NCBI GenBank assembly: GCA_009746045.1
Contig: RPFO01000015.1
Coordinates: 3,024,932 to 3,088,931, forward strand
From: Mesostigma viride
Taxonomy: Eukaryota > Streptophyta > Mesostigmatophyceae > Mesostigmatales > Mesostigmataceae
Direction of reading: 5' to 3'
DNA length: 64,000 nt
Both the position numbers and the translations under genes were made by a program. Below are positions 1 through 11,511 of this stretch, piece by piece (positions within the stretch are counted from its first letter, which is position 1; every line of letters begins with the position of its first letter). Under the pieces are notes generated by a model. The model was not told the DNA's origin, made no database searches, and saw only the letters and a program-made list of their open reading frames with translations.

Positions 1-427
1 GCTAGCAACCTTTATCCTCACACCAGGCCTACGACCCTCGATAGGCTCGCCACTCGTTGTGACGACCAAGGTTCGTGTGTGAAGACGCTCGTTGCCTCGT
101 TGAGCCTCGAGCTATATGCAACCTCGTTCCATCCTTGTTCCTCGGTCATGAGCAACGCTGGGCAACGCTACATTGCCAGAGCCTCGTATCGCTGCCCTGC
201 ATCCTTGTTGCAGGCAGCATACAGGAATCTCTGGCTATCCTGCGTCTAGGACAGCACAGGACCTGCCACACTGTCCGGCATGGACTTACATCCTTGCAGA
301 CCTGCTGGCTGGCTACTGGCTTCTACTAGCCACAGGACCGTTGCGTCCTCAGTACACTGTGTCCCAGTCACGTGAGAGCTCAGGCTAAGCCTGTGCAGGC
401 ACGGCCTGCCACGTGTCCTGTCCAAGT
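1..427 (-). repeat. Copia-type LTR, distal part, truncated at window edge
   Basis: This stretch matches 58280-58706 almost base for base. Together with 8011-8166 it forms one LTR that a 7.58-kb transposon (430-8010) has split. On the minus strand the RT/RNase H remnant at 9109-11507 runs toward it, so it fits as that element's 3' LTR. The outer end lies beyond base 1, so the LTR terminus and its target duplication are not visible. Short open frames here are incidental. Confidence 0.7.
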
Positions 428-664
428 TACAGGGTCGGTTCACTTCCTTAGTGATTTCGGCACCTCAATTAGTGACAAAATTCGGTTCATTAGTACGGTT
501 TACCCGAGAAATCTGATCGGATACTGATTAGTGACAAATCGTACCCGACCAAATCCGATCCGAAAGCACTAACGACGCGAATAATTAGTACATGCAACTC
601 ACTTCATTAGTGCGAGGTCGTCAGCTCGTGGAGCTATGGAGACGGCATTTCCCATTCTTGCTGC

Positions 665-746
665 GAAAACAATGAGTAGAGCCCCTGCCAAAGGCAGGTT
701 TAAGTAGTCATCTCGTCTCCCTCGCATGCAGGAGCAAGAGCCCCCC
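665..746 (+). repeat. 82-bp direct repeat A, copy 1
   Basis: Near-identical to 1268-1349. It precedes the first 466-bp repeat B, giving the order A-B-A-unique-B. This could be a small rearranged LTR element or a duplication; I cannot tell which. Confidence 0.8.
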
Positions 747-764
747 AAGGGTGGGATGGGTGGG

Positions 765-1230
765 AAGAAACAATTACGGGTCACAACCCGCCGACCATGC
801 TTATCAAGCCTACCGTCAAAATGGAAAACGGCAAAACCAGAAATATCCTAACGCTGACAATTTAATAATTCAGCCAGCCAGCTCATCTGTCACACGTCTG
901 AGCTGTCAGGCCATGTGTACTCTTCGAATGCAACCCTGAACACACTACCCAACCAAGCAGCACACCAATCAATTGGTGAGTGCTGGTTACATCAGATTTT
1001 ATTACAGCTTTTTGACGCAACTTCCGTCAGCATTCAACACATGGCCGGCCGTTCAAACAAACGGCGCCTGACTTACAAAAGGCAAAGCTAGTTGCCAGTA
1101 GGATTCCCCGGTAAACAACAAGCCGTCCCCATTCGTCTAACAAGCCTTTCTGCATGTACAGCCACAAGGTTGTGGCGGCCCTTTCTTTCCCGCATGCTGT
1201 TTAATAAACTATTTTCAGAGAAATCCGATT
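765..1230. repeat. 466-bp direct repeat B, copy 1 (possible LTR)
   Basis: This segment is repeated in the same orientation at 2300-2765 and looks identical by eye. Two long direct repeats around about 1.07 kb of non-coding DNA resemble a TRIM-type (terminal-repeat retrotransposon in miniature) element. However, the ends are not TG...CA, no clear primer binding site or polypurine tract is seen, and copy A interrupts the layout. The similarity suggests a recent event. Confidence 0.8.
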
Positions 1231-1267
1231 ATGACACTTGAGCTCCCAAGAAAACCAGCATTTGATT

Positions 1268-1349
1268 GAAAACAATGAGTAGAGCCCCTGCCAAAGGCAG
1301 GTTTAAGTAGTCATCTCGTCTCCCTCGCATGCAGGAGCAAGAGCCCCCC
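1268..1349 (+). repeat. 82-bp direct repeat A, copy 2
   Basis: Second copy of the 665-746 repeat, 38 bases after the end of repeat B copy 1. The C-rich flank diverges immediately after GAGCCCCCC. Confidence 0.8.
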
Positions 1350-2299
1350 GATCCACCCCAGTCCCTGGCGCCATTACCCTCCTCCCCCGCACTGTCGCCG
1401 CTCAGGAAACAAAACTTGATAGGATCACTGTTGCCCCAATAACAGTGAACAAAGAAAAGGAGAAGACCCCCCCCCTCTTCCGAGCAGCCTCGAGGGTAGC
1501 CGCTTCCATAAAAGACCACAAAGTGGGGCGTGTCGCAACATCTCCTTCATGGCGACTCAGCCCGCACAAGGCTATAATAACCCCCTAAGGGGCCCGACAA
1601 TAAAAGGTTAGCGAATCCGCGGAGCCGCCTCAGCAAAATATTATTCCGGATAAAAACCCAGAAAATTCGCATTCCGACGCCACCAGGGTTTGAACCGCTA
1701 CCTGCCGGGTGCTGAGCAGGGAGAGACGACAAGGCCAAACACTGCCACTGTCAGCCGAGACGCCTTTCCGATACTCGGTTCCTTTTGTGGGAATTTTGCA
1801 AATATATTTTCTTCCGGAACGCAAGAAATTAGCCGGCCGCGCGTCACCCTTATATCCCTCGCTGGCCCATAACAAAAAAGGGCCGCGCACCAAGCCGAAG
1901 GCAGCGCCATGCAGCGCCCTAGGCGGTGGGCCGCTGACTGACTACCAGCGCAGTCTCATGGAATCCAAATTAATCTATTGACCTTCGCACAGTTTCCGCA
2001 TCAGCTGCGGACTTCTTAGTCGACATGATTGGCTCCGCTGCTGGAATTACCAGCAGCCGGGGCGGGGCGCCCAGCCCACTTTCTATGACCACCGAGACGC
2101 TGCCCAGCAAGGTGCCAACCAGAACCACTTGGCACATTGGTAACGCGAAATTTCCGTTCCGTTCAAACCGCCCCTACCTGCCGTGAAGTCGCAAAGCCCG
2201 CGACTTCATAGCAGGCAAGGACGGGGTCTTTGCCTAATTTTCTTTAGCCCCGCCGCCATAGCAGCGAGGCCGCGCATACTGCTTCAGTGAGCACATTCA

Positions 2300-2765
2300 A
2301 AGAAACAATTACGGGTCACAACCCGCCGACCATGCTTATCAAGCCTACCGTCAAAATGGAAAACGGCAAAACCAGAAATATCCTAACGCTGACAATTTAA
2401 TAATTCAGCCAGCCAGCTCATCTGTCACACGTCTGAGCTGTCAGGCCATGTGTACTCTTCGAATGCAACCCTGAACACACTACCCAACCAAGCAGCACAC
2501 CAATCAATTGGTGAGTGCTGGTTACATCAGATTTTATTACAGCTTTTTGACGCAACTTCCGTCAGCATTCAACACATGGCCGGCCGTTCAAACAAACGGC
2601 GCCTGACTTACAAAAGGCAAAGCTAGTTGCCAGTAGGATTCCCCGGTAAACAACAAGCCGTCCCCATTCGTCTAACAAGCCTTTCTGCATGTACAGCCAC
2701 AAGGTTGTGGCGGCCCTTTCTTTCCCGCATGCTGTTTAATAAACTATTTTCAGAGAAATCCGATT
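2300..2765. repeat. 466-bp direct repeat B, copy 2 (possible LTR)
   Basis: Second copy of the 765-1230 repeat. The 1350-2299 spacer between the A and B copies contains no recognisable protein. Confidence 0.8.
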
Positions 2766-3835
2766 CAGAAAGAAATCTGTGAAAAATCTCGTGCTTATGT
2801 GTATAATTGCTACATTTCTCAGTCTGCAGCGCTCCACGCTGAGGTTGGAGTCATGCATATAGCGACCGATTGCGATGATCAAAGAATGAAAAACTGTGCT
2901 ATCCGGAATCGTGTGAATCGTGTGCCTACAGCTGCCTACGTGACGCGATCACTTCGAAAAGGCGTCGAATGCGGGATACATCCATGGGCTCCATCGTACA
3001 GAATTTTTGGGGCGGACCGAGGTAGCTGCCGGTGGGAATGCCGTGAGAATACTGCGGAAACGTGCGTAAGTGAAAACTGGATACTGCTTGACCTCCGGTG
3101 CATCTGGTGAGCCGCAGTTCTGGTTTAGGGTGATAGGGTGGTTGAAAATGGAGGTCTAGTCAGGGTTTGTTATTGTTTGTTGCGTTTCTTGCTGGAATTT
3201 TATTTTCCGGTGCTGTCGGTGGCCGCTGAAGAAATTCTTTGCGGGACCTAGGATGTGTGCTGTCCTTCCGTCTGGCACCGCTGCCGTGGATTCGACGGCC
3301 GCAAACACCTGCATTGATAAATTGCCGCACCTGACTGCGTCAATGTTATGGATGCTCAGGGTATTATGGCGCCTTGAGTGTCATGTTGTCCATACGTCTT
3401 GCATATGGCATTCATCTATGTAACCTTTTGCCTCTTGCTGTTGGTTGCTTTGCTTTTATGCGCTTTATTTCATTTCCTTGGTGGGATTAGCCTGTGGAAG
3501 GCGGCCTCCCTCCTGCATCCTGTGTCGGCAGACATACTGACAGGCAGGATGAAGTGCAGGCAGAGGGGCAGGCGAACAGTTTATATTTGCACACATGCTT
3601 GCTTCTGGTACGCTAGTTTGCGTGTATCTTTGCATGGTCATGTTTTGGCAGGCCTGGACAGATATGTTCAAATATGGTCGCATGCGTGCATGCACGCATG
3701 CATGAATGGGTTTACGCATGTTGCCAGCCACATAGGTAGGCACGTGGGAACGCTCGCAAGCTGACGACACTACCAGGTCAGGCTGGTCTGGACCTGGAAG
3801 ACACACAGGAGGCAGGCAGCCTTGGATGGTGTGGT

Positions 3836-4431
<596 letters not shown>

Positions 4432-4555
4432 GGATAAGGTGTGCTATTTACTATCATTAGCCAAACACCATTCCTGCCAAACACCATTAGCCAAACACCA
4501 TGCCAAACTAAGTCAATTTTGAGGACCTAGGTATGGATCCCCACTTTGGTACCAT

Positions 4556-4800
4556 TAATTAATTAATTAATTAGACTCGTGCTCCCGTTGGGGAGTCACG
4601 GAGCATTAACCCCGATGGATGGATGGATGGACGAATTGTCTAGCGCGCTTCCCACATGTTTGCAAACGCGGGCGCTTCCCCACGGGAGGGGGTTCGTTGT
4701 CCTCTATGACCTGGGCCCACTTGGCCTTGTCCATCATCTTGTTCCAAATCACGGAGAGGCCTAGGCCCCCCATGTCCTCTACTAGCTGTTCTTTGAAGGT
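4556..4800 (-). mobile_element. 3' end of a divergent RTE-like retrotransposon
   Basis: Read on the minus strand, a frame gives EDMGGLGLSVIWNKM, then DKAKWAQVIEDNEPPPVGK. It ends in a short untranslated region with CACGAGTCTAATTAATTAATT. The pattern GLSVIW..M..K..W..V....P.PVG matches the C-terminus of the main RTE family in this window (for example the segment before 25134), and the tail matches its CACGTGTCTATTAATTAA ending. It is therefore a diverged subfamily member, 5'-truncated and inactive. The same subfamily appears at 63080-63155. Confidence 0.65.
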
Positions 4801-5084
4801 ACCATTGAAGACACCTTCAAGCCCGTGGGCCGTGATTCATGTCAAACACCATTCTGAAATCCGTTGGACGCATGACTACCGCCGGTTGATAAATAGCTAC
4901 GTTTAATTTACTAATTGATTAACTAGGTAGGTTTAATTAACTAATTGATTAACTATGTAGGTAGATGGTTTTCTCCTTGACACATCAAATAATACAAGTA
5001 ATCTGGTTTTCTCTTTGATATACAAATAGTGGCAATGGTAACGGCACTGTGGCAATGGTAAATTAATTAATATATGTATAAGGA

Positions 5085-5115
5085 CGCAGTCACGTGTCTA
5101 TTAATTAATTAATTA
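5085..5115 (+). mobile_element. 31-bp minimal RTE insertion
   Basis: The insert is only the last bases of the RTE 3' hairpin arm plus its TTAA tail (CGCAGTCACGTGTCTATTAA and on). It is bounded by an exact 11-bp target duplication, ATGTATAAGGA, at 5074-5084 and 5116-5126. This reads as extreme 5' truncation during target-primed reverse transcription. Confidence 0.8.
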
Positions 5116-5126
5116 ATGTATAAGGA

Positions 5127-7499
5127 TGCTGCCGTTGGGAAGACATTGAGCACAGTAAGCATCGTGCTTTGTATCCCTATCTTACGTCGTTACACAAAGA
5201 GAATAAGGGGCAGGGGGACGCCTTGTGTGGGAATGGATAACAATGTCACACTTTGATCATCACTGGGACAAATTAATTAACTAATAAATTGATTATCACG
5301 TAGACTAAGTCATGCGGGTACCAATAAAGGAACCTTCATTCATTGGGACATATATCAATCATTGGGACATATATCAAGACATATATTGGGTTGTCTCCTT
5401 GATATATTGGGCCATATATGTGTGTTACCTTGGTCTTAGCATGTGCAGCCCATGTCAATTAAATTGCTTGATTCCCTTACACAGCATAATACAAGGGGAG
5501 TGCACAACATTCGGCCATGCAGGCACCAGCTCATGTATTTTGTCTCCAGGGTGCGTAATTCTGAATGACGTATGTTGGTGAATAAGACATGCACCTCCGT
5601 TTGAAAGTCAAATCCTTACAAACCCGTCAAGTCCTACATGAAGGACAGTCTCATGTTGAGGGGGGGGGGGAGCGTAAGAGACCACCAAATGCGTGCAGGA
5701 GCTTGAAAAGGGGTTTTACGCGTACACGACCCAAGACTTGAGGTATTTATCCTTCGTCTGATCGACCAGGACTGTGATTTCCCCGTCATAAAACCTGCAC
5801 ATGCAGTTGCACGGAGGTTTTAGCTAGTATTCAACCACACTAACACATCTTTATCCATCCAAGCCATGTGAAAACTGGCCAAACCACATGCTACCATCCT
5901 CTGCACATATGGTACCTCCTATGTTAAAGGTTTGACGCCATTCTGACAAGAAGCTTAAGTTACCACCATTCCAAGACGGCCACCCACGAAGACGGTACAA
6001 GGAGGTTTTAGTAACCATTTAGCCACACTAGCACCTCCTTCATCAAAGATATCTGCAAACTGACCAAAGCACATATAGTTAGTTCTTGCATGCTGACAAC
6101 AACGCATGCTCAAGGTTGGGGGTCATTGTGACAAGAACTGCTCAGGTTGATGGGCTTCATATGTGACCACCTGACAAGGCGCTAAGGACCACTAAGTAAG
6201 CAGGTAAGCACAATGACACTTCATATGCCATCCAACATGCACCAAAACCATGCTGAATATCAAGGAGACACCAAAACCATGCTGAATATGTTTAGAAAGT
6301 ACAATGGGGTGGCCACGCACCTCATACGCCTTCACCACCCTCGAGCGTGGCCAGCCTTGTATCTATGTGCATAGCAATAATGATGGTAGCACTAACATGC
6401 CTAACCAGCATTTTCTATGTTTCTCCCATGTTAGAGTGTAAGGTTGATGCCAACCAAGCACATCAACACTATAACACTTCCTAAACTGCCCTAACCGGCA
6501 TGGGCAACAAGCAGGACTATGGAGGGCAAGGAACCAAGTAGGATCATGGTATGCATAGCTTGCATGCAGCCAACCATGTCAACCATGGTTGGCTCAGCAC
6601 ATCGTAGTCTTGTCACATCATCATAACAAGGGAAAGCTCAAATAAACTATTAGTGGCAGCTATCTACATGGAGTCACACAAATGCAATATCTCCATATTA
6701 TCATCACCATAACACTTCCATCCCTGCACGATAAAATGCAACGAAACCATTGGCGGCCCTTCAGCGCATGAGCGCTGTGATGCCGCTGCGAAGAGAGGGT
6801 GCGTCACTCTCACACAACAAGAAGCGTCCATACACACAACATCCTTGCCAGAACACGTTTCATGAAATGCCTTAAACCTTCCCGAGAAGCTATAGGCTGC
6901 GACTGAAGCGGCCCTGACCACAAAATCAACGAAAACAATCTAAAGCTGCCAGGTATTCGACAACACAACGGCAAGCCACGGCGAGCTAGCTGGCGGAAAC
7001 TGCCCAAAAAGAACGCAAAAACCTTCGAACGATGAGCTCATAGAAGAAAGCACTGATAGCAGATAACATTCGCGACAAATCTGTACCTTGCCCTCGGAAA
7101 TCCCTCGCCCAGGCGCGCAACAACAGGCGTTCTTCCATGGACAGGTCAGACACGCACTGTGCAGGCCTGAACAATTACTTACCGATAATGGCCAAAAATG
7201 TGGCAAAAAGCACCCGCTCGGTTAAGAATTCGATGCTGCCGATATTAATGCCTGCTTCACGGTCAGAACAACCACCAAAACCACGATTTTACTGCCGCTA
7301 TCATGAATTCTATTTCATTCCGCGCGACCAAAAAATTCAGATTACCCCCCATGCCGATGGCATATAAAAACATCAGCGATATTGTAAACCAGCTGATTTC
7401 CGCCACAAACCAACATCATAAAATCATCGTCTTTAACATTCGAGTAAATATTGTGCATTTCGCTTGCCCTATTGTGGTAATTTCGCCTGAACGCAGTCG
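5127..7499. other. Transposon interior without recognised genes
   Basis: No convincing coding sequence, RNA gene or dispersed element was recognised here. There are TTAA-rich patches and a poly-G run near 5660. The open frames are short and resemble no family I know. Confidence 0.4.
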
Positions 7500-7613
7500 C
7501 CATGGCCACTTCCGCTAGGGGTGCGCGCACCGTGCACCCACTTTTCAGAGTAGGGACGGCACCTCGGACGGCGAATTTTTCGGCGCCAAGATATTCGGGC
7601 ATGTCCTGTCCCC
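7500..7613. mobile_element. Right end of a TTAA-type (piggyBac-like) element
   Basis: The stretch ends CCTGTCCCC directly before TTAA (7614-7617). It shares GCGAATTTTTCGGCGC and the GCCATGGCCAC lead-in with the right ends of the elements at 11512-13402 and 58961-61217. I could not find the matching left end, so its extent to the left is unknown. Confidence 0.55.
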
Positions 7614-8010
7614 TTAAAAGGACTCGCTCGCGGTGGCCATCGCTGCACGCAGCACGAAAGGACGCATGTAGGCTAGCGACGCTGGAGTTCGCTTCGTTAG
7701 TGCCAGAAATCGCTTCGTTAGTGCCAGAATCGCTTCTTTAGTGTGAATTCGCTTCATTAGTACAATGAATTCGGCTCGTTAGTCTGACATCATTCAATGT
7801 GCTAATCATGCGAATCGTTAGTACGTTACTTCTACTAATGACTCGGGTCTGACTGAAGTCAACGAAGTCGAAACCCCCCAAATTCGGCAGATTAGTACGA
7901 GTATCCGATAGGACCCGTACGAGTACCCGATCGCAATCTCGAATCGTTAGTGAAATCGAATCACTAATCTACCGAATTAGTGAAATCACTAAGGAAGTGA
8001 ACCGACCCTG

Positions 8011-8166
8011 TATGCCCTGAGAGTGCACCGCCCTCGGCCACCGGTCGGCAGTACTTCGGGACTTGATATCTTTCTAGTCCCTCGTCTGTTCTAGGCGGTT
8101 GACACGGCGTTGGAAAGGTCTCCTCAACCTGCATCCATCTAGCACATTGGTGCCCCAATATGCTAA
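8011..8166 (-). repeat. Copia-type LTR, proximal part
   Basis: Matches 58708-58862 and continues the LTR interrupted at 427. Just to its right, minus-strand reading shows the purine-rich AACAAGAAAGGGTTGGAG, a plausible polypurine tract next to the start of a 3' LTR. Confidence 0.7.
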
Positions 8167-9108
8167 CTCCAACCCTTTCTTGTTTTGGAGCTTGGACCAG
8201 CCTGAGAACCTATCAGCCACTGTCCCCACAAGCCTTCAAACATCTGATCCCTCCCAGAGACCAGACCTGCCTTTTCTTTTGGAACCTGAGGTGCCTCCAA
8301 ATATTAGATAGGCCTGCTCATTGGTTCAAAGGTTGCCCTCTGACCCACATGACATCCCAACCCTTTCTTTGGGAACCTGGTGTAGACTGATTAAAGTTAG
8401 GTCTTCACTTAGTCAGAGGAGTTTGGATAGAGGAGTCCATGAACGTACTATTGTGAGTTCCTGGTCATCCAGTTATCACAGGCGCCCGTTCATATGGCGC
8501 CCGCCACGGAGCCTCCCTTATCTTTTAAATCCTTCCAAAGACTGAGAGAGCCCTGACAAATGTTAGCCAACACATGGGGAGCCCATGTCCTCACTGAGGG
8601 ATAAACTCAGGATTCACACATGCCAGGCTGAGGTCAGCTGGGGAATCGAACCCCACCCCATATCCTCCAGGTTTGGATCAGCTCCTGGAACTGAGCATCA
8701 CAAACAACATGACATGACAATAACAAGATTATGTTTTATTATAAAGAAGTATAACCCATAGTGAGGCCCCTGGCAACCACGTCCAACATGGTCACACAAC
8801 CAGGGATTTTATTAGCATGCAACAGGTTGGTTACAGAGAATATATACAAATGTACAGCAACCTGTTAGAGCCAACACTTGGCTGCCCTTGCAGGGTCCCT
8901 TCCATGAAGACCCAAGGCCCATTACAAAGTCCTTAAGACTCTTCTGCAGCTCCATGACAGAGCCAGGCGAAATTCTCAGCCAGGGGAGTGACTCCACCCT
9001 GACCCCTGTCCAGCAGAGTGTGTCTGAACTCTGAAGGACCTGCTGTCAGCCACCACGTGGCTGCCCAGCCCACTGGGATGCCTCCCACCTAGAGCAAGGC
9101 TGTTTGGT
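8167..9108 (-). other. Copia-like element, region between RNase H and 3' LTR
   Basis: No protein domain is recognised. By position it is the 3' untranslated part of the minus-strand Copia-like element, between the end of the RNase H frame and the LTR. Confidence 0.4.
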
Positions 9109-11507
9109 CTACTCTGGCCCTCCCCCCTTGGAGGCCATGAGCCCACGAAGCAAAGGGTATTGCAGCTCAGCCTTCTCCTCCAGCTTGGTGAGAGCATCTG
9201 CAGGGTTGTCCACGCCAGCCACGTGTTCAATGTTAGCTAAGCAAGACATTTCCTTGAGCAACAAATAATCAAGGTCCCTGCTCCTGGCCAGCTGCCTGTG
9301 CACAAACTGCACCATGCCCATGCTGTCAGTTCTTACCAGTGTGTGCATCTGCAACCGACAGGAAGCCACTTGACATAGCTGGTAAAATAGCTCCCTCAAG
9401 TAAAGAGCAGTATGGAGCCCTTCACAGATTGCCCTGCACTCAGCAATGTCACTGCTGGGAGTTACCCTGTTTTGCAACCGACTGTACCAGCAGACCAGAG
9501 AGGACTGTTCCTGCACCAGGGATATTATGTAATGCTGCTGCACGGCCCCTGACCTCTGTGACCTTCCTACTATCCATAGAACTGTCCACATAGAGCATCA
9601 TGTCAAAAGGCCTGTACAAATCCAAAGGACCCAGCATGAGAGGGGGAGACATGGGAACAGCCTCTACCACTCTCTCAGCCCAGGTTGGCCAATACTTCGG
9701 TACGTCAAATACGTCGGCCTCAAAATACGAGTATTATACGTGGAGCATGGCAGAATACGTCAGCAGAATACGTGGCAGTGTGCAGCATGGTTATGAATGG
9801 GCCTTTAGGGTTAAGGCCTTAGGGGGCATTGTTATGCATGGAGATCAGTAAATTATGGTGGAAGGCATAATTTAATCTGCACCATTCCTTGCACTTGTTC
9901 CCCACCAGCCTTCCATAATTTTTTAATGCAATATGTGCACATTCCTTGCACTTATTCCCTACCAACCTGCCACCATAATTTATGTACCCATTACTGCATG
10001 TGCACATTCCTTGCAAGCTCTACAAACAGGTCGTGGACCGGCTGGATCGCATAGTATCTCCGCACATCTGAACCCTGTGATGCCAGATCTCCTTTGCGGC
10101 CGTTCCGAGCTTGGCACTGGATTCGTTGTCCACATCGTCGCGTCGCTTCAGCAACACGATGTTTTCTGGCATACGCGGGCTTTTGGTTCCCGCCGCACAT
10201 TTGAAAGTGCTGTCCTCCGGCTTTTTGCCTTTGCACCGTGTGCAGTTTGGACTGAATCATGGCGTGGCTAACGTGATGACTGACTAGCTAGACCTTTTCA
10301 GCGGTTTTCCATTTGCGGGTATTTCCTCGTAAATGGTGGGAGAGCGATCGCAGCAATGGTGCTCACCACTAGACACTCCCGGCCAGTTACTGGCTCGAAA
10401 CACACGCCCTGATCAAGCATGCTGTTTCCGGCCCCACCGTCTAGGTCATCTAGTCGCTCTACACGTAAGCCAGCCATAATGTCAATGCACAAGGCTACGC
10501 ATTTCCAACACCATTCATCTTCATCATCCTGAACGACTCGAAAACGCGGACAAGATAACGGCAGGCTCGAGCTACCATGGTCCGGATTCTCCCGATTTCT
10601 GGCCTGCGGATACAGGCTGTGTTACAAGTACCACGTTCCCAGCACAGCTGGCATTTCATCGTGCTGGCACTCTCTCCGTGTAATTTCAGCTAGCTTGCCA
10701 ACTGCCAAGTCATTACTGTACTGGACTTGCGAAAAGCCTAGCTCATTGTAGAAAATCTTGGTAAAGGTAGGCGCCGCGCCACGGTCCGGTTGGCCTGGCG
10801 CCAAGCGCTGCCCCAGCTCGAACCTCGAAAATTTCCAAGTCCAAATCACGTATTCCTGACAAAATACGCGTATAGTACGTCGGGGCCAAACAAACGCGTA
10901 TTGCCGTATTTATTTTGACAATACGCACGTATTTGCCAACCTGGCTCTCAGCACCCACCTCAACCAGTTGGGAATCGGTCAACCGACTCAGTACCAACAG
11001 GTCAGGAGCACAGATGCTGGCCAGCCATGCCAACATACCGCGTATTGTTGCACATCTGGCCTGGGTGATGGGCTCCTGCAAGGCATCTATGATCTGCTGG
11101 GGATAAGCCTTACCACCCTCCAGCTTGATGGACCATGTACCCTGCTGATGGACCAAGGTCGCCTGCATTCCACAAAACACCATGGGCTCATTCTCAACCA
11201 TGTACTGGATCTTACCTAGTTCAAACCGTTTCTGGATCCTGGCCAGAGTCAATTAACTCTTGCCAAGTGGGATGGCCCAGGAGATGCAGATCATCACCAT
11301 GCAGGGAGCTAGGCAAACGCTGGCAGCCCCTCATAGCTACCCTGAAACAGACAAGGATCAACTGGAGAGACTGAGAGACCACAGACAGACCTGAGGTACT
11401 TCTCCAAGCTCTTCCTCCAGATGATGGGACTCGATCTAAGGCCTTCCACGCCTTTGAGAATCCTCAAATACCTCGTCTTCAGCTCTGCCCTCCACACTGC
11501 AGGCACC
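9109..11507 (-). pseudogene. Copia-like reverse transcriptase and RNase H, disrupted
   Basis: Reading leftward from 11507, fragments show LRSSPIIW and VDPCLF of the Ty1/copia RT. The catalytic box reads LHGDDLHLLG near 11280-11305 with both aspartates. Next comes KRFELGKIQY...FCGMQ, then ITQAR..RGMLAWLA..APDL, the connection region. RNase H follows, with LYVDSSMDS and the SSDIAECRA motif near 9450. Frames change several times, so it is a dead copy. A hAT-like element interrupts it at 9680-10944; removing that element and one 8-bp duplication rejoins VGAE to RVVEAVPM in frame. The N-terminal RT, integrase and gag are absent here. The right edge is cut at the TTAA element at 11512. Confidence 0.75.
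9680..10944. mobile_element. hAT-like non-autonomous DNA transposon
   Basis: The ends are CCAGGTTGGCCAATAC and its near complement GTATTTGCCAACCTGG. They are flanked by the exact 8-bp duplication CTCTCAGC (9672-9679 and 10945-10952), the target-site length typical of hAT elements. Subterminal AATACG/CGTATT motifs repeat many times at both ends (9690-9780 and 10840-10935). The 1,265-bp interior has no hAT transposase. The insertion sits in the Copia RT/RNase H frame, and excision restores that frame. Confidence 0.85.
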
Positions 11508-11511
11508 TTAA

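Noticed and set aside
1685-1760. tRNA gene on the minus strand (GGTTCAAACCC B box)
   Set aside because: A B box and a weak A-box-like stretch are present, but no acceptor or anticodon stems can be paired; at most a SINE relic.
2799-3110. 103-codon plus-strand frame as a host gene
   Set aside because: No recognisable domain, it lies inside a transposon, and it has no splice or conservation support.
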